This document shows, piece after piece, positions 37,301-49,300 of a stretch of 64,000 nucleotides of DNA. The position numbers were made by a program, and so were the translations under genes. Where the stretch lies: positions 3,348,001-3,412,000 of the forward strand of contig NC_060258.1 of NCBI RefSeq assembly GCF_921293095.1, in the 5' to 3' direction. Within the stretch, counting starts at the first letter, position 1. The number at the start of each line of letters is the position of its first letter. A model generated the notes under the pieces. The model was not told where the DNA came from. It did no database searches and saw only the letters and a list, made by a program, of their open reading frames with translations. This DNA is from Ischnura elegans (taxonomy: Eukaryota; Arthropoda; Insecta; Odonata; Coenagrionidae).

Positions 37301-40300
37301 TGCTACATCATGATGTCACGGTCAATCTGTTTCACTGTACCTAAGTCAAAAGTACTCAGTTTAACTCTCAATTCCCAACATTCCCCTTCCACTCCAAGGT
37401 AAACGGAAGTGAAACTGTGTTTGTGTGATCACATAACAAATGACTGCTCAGTGCCGAGATGACAGAGAGCTTACTTGCTCAGTGAGCAAAGTTGAACTGT
37501 CAGTTTGGCAAAGTACACCGAATATGTTCATTACATTTTATTTTAATGATTCAAACAGAAAGCTCTTCTGTAGTTATTCATGACTGTAGTTGGCAAAGGC
37601 GAGGCAAAATGGTGTACGTTCCTGCTAAGGGGTGTTGGGAATAATCCATAAAGGAATAACATTGTGCCATAGGAAAATTAAATTACACTTTGCAAAAGTA
37701 CACTCACCAGGTCATCAGTGGCCAATGGGTCTGAGGCATCACTTCCAGCTGGATCTGACGTGTATAGCATGGGATTATTCTCCTCACTGAGGTGATCTTC
37801 GTTCTCATCTTTTACATGAAACTAGAAGAGGATAATGGGCATCAATCAATAAAAGCAAAAATATTAATAACCTAATTCGATAATGAAAACTCCTCTTTTA
37901 ATTGGTACCACTCCATAAGGGAAAAATACTCGTGAGATTCTTGCAGCTCACAGATCAAAATCTAGAATATAAATGTCCAAATAGGGAGAGGGAGCTAGAT
38001 GACCAAGAGCACATTGAATGAGAGTTATGGTGACTTACAGTAGGGGCATAACAGTGGGAACGATAGGTCGAAGTTCCAGAGTACATTGAATTGTGTTCAT
38101 CTTTTCTTTACCCAGGCTTATAAAGAGGTGCTACAACAATTTATGCTAATTCCGTAGTAGTTTTAAAGGAGGAAGATGGCTTGAACAAATACGAAGGCAA
38201 TCATGAGACACAGCCTAGTTTTAGCCACTACCAATGGCTACCCCACGGGATAAGAGACACTTTTTTCCACAGATTAGAAGTGATGTACAACTGATATTGA
38301 CTTGCATGAATAAAGATTTGTGTGGTATGGCTTTTTGCCTCATAGATTACTACTGGACCAGTCCAATAACTGAAGTTTGCATAATGGTGAGTGACTTGCC
38401 ATAAAAATACTTATATTCATGACCGACACACCCTCTTTCTTCAAGCAACCAAGAAATTTGTACAACTGAAAGTGGTTCACTTAAGATTTCACTGAGTATA
38501 AGAATAAAACTTACCAACTTGTCATCCCTGGGAAGTAGGCAGTCTGGCACAGGAATGTATATTTCAGTGGTTTGGGCTGAGCAAGTGAGCTGTGAATTGT
38601 TTTCAATCACGTCTTGAATGCAGTCTGTAGTCTCCACACTGGCCTCAGGCACCAAATTGTCATCAACTGCCCATTCTCTTTCAAAACTCTGCAGACAAAG
38701 TAACAGAGACTAAACACTTATTTCCTCAAAAACACATACATGGGATGCAGTAGAGAATTACAAAAAAGGATGCTGAACATAATGTATCTGGCTTCATGTA
38801 AAAATGGAGAGTTGTCTGCACACCTATTAATCAATCACTGAAAAGCTACAGTGCCGACTGAAATGAAATTTAGCCCGAAGATCCCTGATATTCCGAGTTC
38901 ATGCAGCGTCTTTTTAAAATTTATTTGTGCCATGATAGCCGGCTCTTCAATGCAAACTGTACTATAGACAATGTAGATCACTCAGATGTATCATTTTTCA
39001 AATGATGAGAAATCAAGCTAAAGATAAATGATTCAAATTTTTGGGATAACAAACTAAATAATCGAGTTTCTTCCTGTAACACACCATTTGCTTCCGCAAT
39101 TAAAATGTTTGGAGTAGTGGCTTTTGTTAGGCCAAAATCACTATTTCACCTTTTCTCATCAGTACAGTTGAGGAAAAACAAGTGGAATATGTTTTCAATA
39201 CATTCATTATGTCCTAGACTTCCTGCTAATATTTAAATACATAAACTCTGGAGGAGAATACTGGGTGTAATATTTATGCAGAAAGAAAAGAAACCTCAAA
39301 ATCATCTTGTTTTCCATATATTTTTTATGAAACTGTTTTTTAAGTAACACTGATACTATTAGCCTTAAAACAAGCTAAACCATTCATACAACAATAATGG
39401 ATTACGCAATATTCAAAGTTCCCACTCTCTGTCAATAGATGGCTATAGCACTTATTGCTGGTCGTTTTTTAAATACCAGAAACATCATGACTCAAGGCTA
39501 AACATTTGGTGAACTAACTGTTCGACGACCATGATGAATTTATCTTGGTAATAGGTACTAAGTGTTGTGAGAAAATTTCGAAGTTTGAGCCAATTAACCA
39601 TTATTTGTGGGAGGAGTTGATTTCCTTCTTGCATTCAAAGAAAACTGGATAAAGCGCATCAAGAGTCCCATTAAGTTAACCAAGGTGCTGCTCTAAGAGA
39701 AGCAATGTTAAATGATTGATGTCATTGCTTCAAACACCGTAACTCTAATGATGACAGCTTTCTATTTGAAGGAAGACCAACAACCTTCAAAGAAACTTAA
39801 TTGGAGGCATTGCTTGAAGAAGACAAATGGAAAACACAAGAAGACTTTGCTTTGTATTTGGAGTTACCCACCCAGCCATTGCATGCGTTGGAAATTTAGT
39901 ATTAAGCAAGGAACTTGGGTTCCCAATGATTCAACAGTAATTCTAAAGCATATAAATGATCCACCTCACATTACATAATCCATTAAAACCTAGGTGGAAA
40001 TTATCAAATGTAAAGGCCAAATGTTGCCTGCAAATTCTCAAGGCATTACACTGTCTGATTATTACTTGTCCCATTTGATGGTACATGGTCTGACAGGTCC
40101 GCACTAGCACCCACATGAATACATTGAAAAATGGCTTCATTCATGCATAACCTCAACAGATGAACACTTTAACCACTACGGTATTCAAGGTCTGCCACAA
40201 TGATACAGAAAAATTGCATCTGACGATGGAAAACTTCCTTCCTTTTATATGTAACCCATTAGAAATTCGGATATATAGCTCCGTTTTTCACATAGGGTGG

Positions 40301-43300
40301 ACAGAACCTCATTAATCACCCAGATTTTTAAATTATTAATCAAATTGTAATGTATGTAAATGGATACCGGTTACTATGTAGCAGGATGTTTGTTTTTCTT
40401 TTAAGAATGTGACTGTCACCAATTTTGACGCAGATGTAATGATGAATTAACTGTGCCTGTGAGAGATATTGTAAATTGGCGATGAGGAAAATTAATTACA
40501 TCATATACGGAGTAAAACTTTGGTTGAGAAAATGACTTCACCAGCTGGAGATGATGGAGGCCTTACTAATCCACAAACATGAACTAAGAGTATTGTCCAT
40601 TTTTCTGCTAGCAGCATTGGTTCCCTGAATGAATAACAAAATGGAGATGATTGAGAGACATACCAAGAGAGATTGGAACAGTACTTTGTGGCAAACAATA
40701 TTGATGCTGAAAGAAGAGTGGCAGTTTTACTGACTCTGGTTGGTGAAGAGGCATACAGGATACTGAAAGACCTGTGCAACCCGGTACTTCCCAGGGAGAA
40801 ATCTTATGACCATCTGTGTCTCATTTTAAAGCAGCATTGCTCAAAGAGGATATCAGTATTCAGAGAAAGAATTGAATTTTATGAGGCGTGGCAATCAGTG
40901 CAGGAGACTTTCGGGAATGGTATGCACGGATGAAGAAGAAGGCCGGTGACTGCAAATTTGGAACTATGCTCGACGAGATGCTAAAGGATAAATTTATTTG
41001 TGGACTATCAAGAGGACCGATTCTGGATAAGCTGTGTGAAGAAGACCACACTACACCACGGCAGAACATCTTGGAAATGGCCATTAAGAGGGAAGCAGCA
41101 ATTTCTATCATGACAGCAGCATGTGGGGAAATGGATTACAATTATGTCAAGAGGAAGCAGTGTCACAACCCAGACCGGGCATTTCAAGTGGCCATGAATA
41201 TACGAAGCAGGACCTAAAGAGAACTGACCTTCAGACCCACCCTTCATAAGTTATGGGAGAAATGAACAGGTGCAGAAGTTGTGGTGAATGTAACCACAAT
41301 TTTTCGAGTTGTAAGTTTAAGAAATATAGGTGCCGAAATTGTCAGCAGATAGGACATTTAGCCAAGGCATGTAAAATTTTGGGTAACCATTCTGTTGATA
41401 TTAGCGACAAGTCGGAGTCTCGTTTGAATTTTGTTCGGATGAATTATTGTGAAAACAGTAAGGTAATAAGGCCTTCGACTGCCAGTGTAGTCATTAATAA
41501 TAAGCCTTTGTGTATGAAGCTAGACTCGGTTGCAGGGATTTCGGTAATTCCAAATTCGGTATATGATGAGCATTTCTCCATGTATGGGCTTAAAGAAACT
41601 GATATTCGATTAAGAATGTATGACAATCATATTGTAGTTCCTGCTGGTGAGATCAATGTTCAAATATGCTATAATGGCATACGCAAACTTTGTAGGCTTA
41701 TTGTGGTTGATGGTGGTACCCGCTCCATGTTTGGGAGGGATTTGATGGATGTGTTTTAAATATTTAAAGGTAATTTATTAAACTATTCAGTGAATGCCAT
41801 GGATTGCAATAGAGATTTAGTTATACTTATTAAGAAATATGGGTATTTATTTAAATCCAAGCTGGGAAGGTTTAAATATGAAAAGGTTTCTCTAAAAATT
41901 AATGGGTCAGTCAAGCCAATATTTTTTAAACCTCGTCTTGTACCATTTGCTTTTAAAGCAAAACTGGATGAGGAACTGGACAGATTGGAGAAGGAAGGTG
42001 TTATTTCCTTGGTCACTTATTCAGAATGGGGAACACCCTTGGTCCCTGTGATGCAGCCAGATGGCCGATTGAGACTGTGTGTTGATTACAAGGTAACAAT
42101 AAATAGGCACTTGGATGATATTAAACATCCTTTGCCTCGCATCAAGGAACTCTTTGCTGCTCTGCAGGGTGGGGAGTACTCCACTAAGTTGGATTTTACA
42201 AGGCCTATAATCAATTAGAATTAACACACGAAACTAAAAAGTTGTTGACTTGGAGCACTCATAGGGGAATATTTGTTCCTAATAGGCTACCATTTGGTAC
42301 AAAACCAGCATGTGCACTCTTCCAGAAAAGTGTGAAAATTTTTTACAAGGGTTGACAGGTGTTATAATTTTTTTGGATGATATAGTGGTAATTGGAAAAA
42401 GTACAGAAGAACATTTTAACAATCTGGATATGGGTCATTCCATGTCAACTCAACCTGGAATTAATCTCATGCTGGAAAATTCACATTTTTTTAAAATTCA
42501 GAGTAAATCCTGCCTTAGTTAGCCTCTCGCAAACTATATGGGTCATTCCATGTCAACTCAACCAATTTTTGGGGGGTCCCACGCCCACCATCTCAGATTT
42601 TGATCATTTTTCCCTGTTGTTAGTTTCAACCTTAGTTAAGAAATATCCAAAATATCAAAGACCCATTGCAAGTATTTTCCAAGATATGAGTGTTTGAAGT
42701 CAATGAGGCACACACAAAAATTGTGTGCACCGATCAAATTATTCATAACTATCATATTTGTGGAACCTAAACCAAACTAGTGAAGCAAGTAAAAATTTTA
42801 GAGGCTATAAAAACGCTGCTTAAGTTTTCAAAAATGTGATCAAAACAATTTTCACTTCACAACTTTTTTTTCTATAAATGTTCAAAACTTGCACTTTTGA
42901 CAAATTTCGACAAAAAAGTGACATTTTCAAATACCTGTAAAAATCACATATATCAAATTAAAGCCATAAAAATCTCTGTAAGCATGGTAAATACCACCAA
43001 ATTTAATATAGTGTGAGGTTTTGGGCAATTTTGGATTTATTTGTTAATAAATCTTATGAAAATCATCATTCCGATAATGTTTTTTGTTGAAAAATGCCAC
43101 TTTTTCAACTTCTAATAACAAAAAAGGGACACCTATTAGGTGACTGAGTTTTTTAATATAACTTGCTATATACTCCCTCTTTCAGGAAAATTAAACCTAA
43201 AGTTGCTCCCATGATGGATAGTGCTTATATGATTTATTTTATTGATGGTTGTAAAATGGCGGCTACAGCACTTATGTTTCAGGACTTCTCTCAAAAGGGG

Positions 43301-46300
43301 AGTTGTATTTGAGTATCAAAGTTCCTGTAAACCCCTATCATTCTTTAAAGTTAGCAGGAAATCTATTGTTATTACCAAATAGTAGAAAATGGAAACATTT
43401 TAGTAAATATATGGATTTACTAGTGTAACGTCTGATGTTTTGTTTGATCTGAGTTGTTATTTTGGTTGTGAAGGGTTTGTTTTGGAAAGAGGGGATTGTT
43501 GAGTGAGATGTAAAAAGGAGAGGTTGTGTGAAGTATTGTGGAGATAATAGAAGGAAATAAAAAGGGTTCTGAAAATTAATAGTCTTACGTTACAGACGTA
43601 AGTGTGAGCTCACGTTTTTCTGGCGACGAGGATGGGATGTTTGACACAGGTTTGGAAAAATTAGCCTGAGTGAAATTGAGAAGACGCAGCGGCCGGTTTG
43701 AGCGTTGGAACGGTTGCTGGTTCGAGGAAGCGGACTGGAGATAGTATTTGCTTCAAGGAAGGACGCACATTGAGAAGTTGGAGCTGCAAGCAAAGACGAC
43801 TTGGTGTTTTTCGGAAGAAGTGGAAGTTTAATTCGCTGGTGTGGCGTTTTTGCTTCGGGAAAGGTGAGTACCCTTTTTGCCGGATGGTGTGAGCATACTG
43901 GGTGCTGTTTCTGACTTCCTCATTTTAGTGAGTTGTTTAGGTGATAGATTTGCGGAAAAACTTAAACAATGTCGTATTTGGCTAGAGTCCCTAAAGATGT
44001 TTTGTGCAAAATCGCATATGAAGTAGGAGCTGACGTGGGGAGGGAAGCTAGAGTCGTAGAGTACAAACAAGCGATACTAAAAAGTAAAGATTATGATGAG
44101 GAATTTGTTAAAGAGATGCTGAAGTTTTTGACTGAAGAGAAAAGATTGGAACGGGAACGAGAGGCAGAAGAGAGAAGATTAGAACGGGAAGCGGAAGAGA
44201 GAAGATTGGAACGGGAACGAGAGGCAGAAGAGAGAAGATTAGAACGGGAAGCGGAAGAGAGAAGATTGGAACGAGAAGACGCTGAAAGACACAGAAGTTT
44301 TCAGTTAGAAATGGAGAAACTAAAATTTTCACAAACCAATTTAAACCGCGAGTGTGATGGATTGGAGACGGAGACCGCTCAGAGGACACTGCCGAAAATA
44401 GATATAACTCGGCATATGGATAAATTTGATCCTCACGGGGAAAACATTAGTTTATATCTTGAACGTTTTGAAAGGCAGGCAGATAGGGCCGGTATTCCGG
44501 AACACCAATTAGTATTTTACTTGACGGGATTACTATCAAACGAGATTAATGATATAATTTCTCGAGAACCTAGGGAAAAAGCTGATAGTTATGAATTTGT
44601 GAAAAATTTACTGCTTAAGAAATACAAATTGAGCTCAGAAATGTTCAGACAGTTATTTTACAAGCAGTCGAAATCAAATGGTATGGCGTGGAGTGATGTA
44701 GTATATAAAATGACTAATTATTTCCAAGGATGGATTGACGGCATGGATATAATTTCTTTTGAGGAGTTAAAAGGACTGATGGTGACTGATCAGATGAAAA
44801 GAAAAGTACCCATAGAGGTGCGAGATCTCCTGATAGACGAATGGCCAAATTTTAAGGATCCGAATGTATTGGCTGAAAAGTTGGATAGTTTTGATGCTAT
44901 TAGAGAAAGCATGGGACGGAAAACCACGGATCATTACATTAAGGATCAACAAAATAAAAGGATCCAGTTTACAAAGCCGAAGACTGTTTCTGTAAATTCT
45001 GATGAAGAAAGGCGTGACTTGGCTATGGAAAAGATGCCTAAATCATCGTCTTCGGGACTTAATTTCGAAAAGAGGTTTCAACCCAAGTGCTACGGGTGTG
45101 GTTCCACTCAACATTTTCTCGCAAATTGCCCAAAGAAAAAAACGAAGGATAACGAAGAAAAAGAATTCGTTGGTTCTTTAAAAATTGAAAATAATAAAAA
45201 TATGTTTGGCAAATACTTGACAGAGGGAATGGTAAATGGGTATTCAATGAAGATATTACGAGATACAGGTGCAACAATCGATGTAGTGGCTCAGAAATAT
45301 GTTACCCCACACATGTATACAGGAGAAACTGTTTGGATACAGCAAGCTTTAGAAGTACGCGATCGTTTTCTTCCTATAGCAGAAGTAGAAGTAATTGGAG
45401 AGTTCGGTCGAGTATTTGGGAAGGCTGTGGTAGTACAGAATGATTTGGATCGCGGTGTATATATTTTGGGAAATACCACCGCAGAACTAATTGAAAAATG
45501 TCAATTAGAGCAACAAGAAAAACATTGGATAAATACGGTGCAGACTCGAGCGGCAAAGAGAAGAGGTGGAAGACAAAGTAGATTCCAACCCAGAAGTTCC
45601 AGTGGCGGTCGCGATCGTGACAGGGGAGGAAGGAGAGCTCCCGCAGATAGAAGAATTTACATCTCCAACATTCCTTATGAATTCCGCTGGCAGGAGTTGA
45701 AGGACCTCTTTAGAACAGAAGTTGGTGAAGTTGCTTATGTGGAGCTGTTTAGTGATGATGAAGAAAAACCTAGAGGGTGTGGTATCGTTGAGTTTGAAAA
45801 TGCAGAATCTGTTAAGAAGGCAGTTGAGAAAATGCATAGGTGGGAGTTGAAAGGAAGAAAACTTGTTGTTAAGGAGGATTTTGATATTGAGAGGGACAAG
45901 TATGGCAGGCCAATGAAGGGAGGTTCCAGTGGTGGTGGTGGGGGTAGAGGAAATGCTGGTATGAGTGGAGGAAGTAGTCGCCCCAGAGATGAACCACGGT
46001 CTAGCTGGCAGGCACCAGCACCTTTACCTGGTCCAATTGGTCCTACCTCACCTGCAATTCAGAACAAGTGGGGCAATACGTATGGACTGAGCCCACAGTT
46101 TTTAGAATGCCTGGGAATAAATGGACCCCTAGTCAGCAGATTGTTTGTTGCCAATTTGGACTACAAAGTTGATGAAAAGAAATTAAGGGATGTCTTCCGT
46201 CTCGCTGGTAAAGTCACTAATGCAAAAATTAACAGAGACAAAGATGGAAAGAGTCGTGGACATGGTGTGGTGAAATTTGAGCATCCAGTTGAAGCTGTGC

Positions 46301-49300
46301 AAGCAATATCTATGCTTCATAATCAGCTGTTGTATGATAGGAAAATGACAGTGAGAATGGACCGTGTGAATGAGGGCGATGAGCGACATCAAATAGATTG
46401 GAAGTCGGTAAGTGTTCGGGTGTGGCACCATCTGGCAAGGGGTACTCCAACGGCATCGCAATAAAATTTTGTCCAGTGATTGAAGCATTAAAACATTTAT
46501 GGACAAAATTCTTAAAAGGATGGAGGAAAGACTGTAACGTCTGATGTTTTGTTTGATCTGAGTTGTTATTTTGGTTGTGAAGGGTTTGTTTTGGAAAGAG
46601 GGGATTGTTGAGTGAGATGTAAAAAGGAGAGGTTGTGTGAAGTATTGTGGAGATAATAGAAGGAAATAAAAAGGGTTCTGAAAATTAATAGTCTTACGTT
46701 ACACTAGACATTTTTAATTGGGCAAAAACTGGTTGAATGTGTACATATTACCTAGTTCCTATAGTACCTATTTGAAGGATAAGTACATACCTCTGACCTC
46801 TAAGCCTGATGGTAAGCATCCCTGGCCTTCTCAATTGCAGTAAATGTGGAATCTGGCAAGGTACACTGCCTTCCTGTGATGGTCTTACGCTCTGGTGCAT
46901 GCATTAACACATCTGTCAACATTATCCGGCACTAATCCAAATGTTTTGGCAAAATGTTTGACCTAGCCTTACCATCTGGTGTCATGAAATTCACAAGAAT
47001 TTCACCATCCTCAACTGTTTGAACAACACAGCAATGTACCATCTGTTTTCATACACAGCAGCGACATAACATCCAGGTGTATGATGAAAATATGAATTTA
47101 AAAAAAAATGGGATCCCTGAGGCAACCTGATATCACCATGAAGTATCTCTTACAGTCTCGTGGAGACTTTGTGCAAGAGATGTCAAGAAAGAAGATGACA
47201 CCTTTTTTACTTGAAAGTAGACAATTAGATAGGAATACTGTTGAAGGGTTTTGTCCATATACACCCGGGTTTGAGGGAAAAAAGCATTTAAAATTAAAAA
47301 ATTTGATCACATTGAATTTAATTAAACAATTATGCTCATTGTTTCAATGCCAGTTTGGCCTAGTGGTAACGCACTGCACTTTCATTTTGAAAGACCAGGG
47401 TTTGAGACTCCGAGAGAGTAAATTTTTTCCAGTCAGCCACCTCCATTTTTGTTATGTTCAATCTTCTTCAGATTAGTTGATTTCAGACGTTTTACATTAT
47501 TTAACTTGACTGCTTCTTGAGAATAAGCCTTATATTGACACTGATATTGCTAAGATTCATCCAAGCATGAGTGGTAAAACTGTGTTACTGGCATCAAAAT
47601 GAAGGGAACTTATTTTCAGAGCAAAAGATTTTAAACATGCGATCTTTGAAGAGTTGCCCAGGTCCCGTGTGGGAGAAAGATATAAAACCAGGGAGAATGA
47701 AAATTGACAAGCTTGAAATGATCGACAGATGGGTATACGATCGCTTTGTGGAAGGCAGGAACAGGAATGAACAGGTGATGATGCGGACTTTACAAGAATA
47801 GGCTACTTCAGGGTGATTTCAGCACACATCTCCAGGATTTGAATTCTAAGCCAGTGCTTCATGGGTTGCATCTTACAAGAAGAGACACCGAACCGTGCAA
47901 TGCAAAAATACATGTCAACGAGCGAGCGTCTGCTGAAGAAATATTGCACAAAGCATAGTAACACACTCATACACAACAGGGTATGATATTATGGCCTCTG
48001 GATAGCTGCTTCCTAAAGTTTTTTGTGCATGTCATAATCTGGTGGTGATTTTGGAAAGACAGCCATTATAATTAAGATGCTAGATATCCCAAAAATATAC
48101 AAGAAAATAATATCTTCCCATTCTAGTAGTTTATTTCAATCTCTACTCCAACAATTTTTCCATGCACTTCAAATCCATTAAACAAAATAGATCTATAAAA
48201 TTAAATACATCCCATTCCCTATGCCATGAAGCTATTTGCAAAAACCTTATCTGTACAAATAATAAGCTATTTCAAAAAAGTTGACCGAAAAAATATATCA
48301 TGAGAATCAAAATCATCACCTCATATTTTTAAGGCTTGTTTACACACCACAATAACATGTGCAACTTAATGTGTGAATGCAAGGACCAAATCAGACAGGT
48401 TCTATTTTCTATTCATGCATTCACGCAAGTTGGGTGTGTTACACAATGCATTTCTTGTGTACATTTCTGGATTTATTTATTTAGACAATAGCTAGCACAA
48501 GTAAATTCATGGATTAATCAGACCTTTAACCATGAACTGTAATGCAACAACCCCAACCGATTTAAAAAGCAATACAGTGTTTAATATCCCCTGCCACAAA
48601 TATTACGATTCTTGCATGGAAAAAACATCTCAATACATAAAAAATAGTATTTCACAACAAAAAATATCTCTTAAAATAAGGATACCTATAGAAATGTACC
48701 CATTTTTAGAGTGTAATAACTAAAAACCAAACTCTCAATAAATAAAAACCATGCTCTCAGTAAATAAAAAACACACTTTTGTGTACATGATTTTTGATAG
48801 CACCAAAATCATGTACACAAAATATTATTATTGAAGAATTGTATGAATTAACGGTTTATATAAGCAAAGACATAACACATTTGATAAACAGCTGACAAAG
48901 ATAATTTTAGCAAAAAATATTGTTATTAAATCAATCAGATATGTTACAAATATAAAAAATGAATACACTTAATATTGTAGCTTTGCAACGAACAAGTACA
49001 CTAAATAGCCAGGTATGTAAATTAAATTTTCTTAACCTGTTCTGAACATTTTAGATCGATTTGTTGAACAATTTCATTGGATATATCTTCGTGCATTTCA
49101 ACTTAAAAATGGTTAATAAAAGTCTTAAAGTCCGCAAGTACGATTCTATTATTTTTCTTAACTGTAAGTGTTGGAATTTAAAACCAAACAGGAGGTAAAA
49201 AGCAAAAGAAATGCACTGGAAACATTCCACGAAAAATTTCATGTTCATATCTATTTTGAGTTGGTCATTGATGAACTCAAATGATTCACTTTTTTGGCTT

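Larger units (their letters stand above)
43424..46703 (+). mobile_element. LTR retrotransposon with captured host hnRNP M-like RRM gene
   Basis: Two LTRs of 171 bp, TG...CA, are identical by eye and are flanked by a CTAG target duplication (43420-43423 and 46704-46707). A 4-bp duplication and the gag/protease type suit Ty3/gypsy. Between the LTRs lie a ~375-bp leader, one 831-codon frame and a purine-rich tract (AAAAGGATGGAGGAAAG, ~46,514) before the 3' LTR. TGGCGACGAGGATGG at ~43,621 is a possible tRNA primer site, unusually ~26 bases from the LTR. Reverse transcriptase, RNase H and integrase are absent, so movement must have relied on a helper element. Identical LTRs indicate a recent insertion. 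It is antisense within intron 2 of the ZAD gene. Confidence 0.92.

Noticed and set aside
44108..44389. 93-codon minus-strand frame
   Set aside because: Antisense of the coiled-coil repeat in the RRM-carrying element.
45640..46400. A normal host hnRNP M gene nested in the intron
   Set aside because: The RRMs have no introns, are continuous with gag-protease in one frame, and lie between identical LTRs with one target duplication, so they belong to the element.
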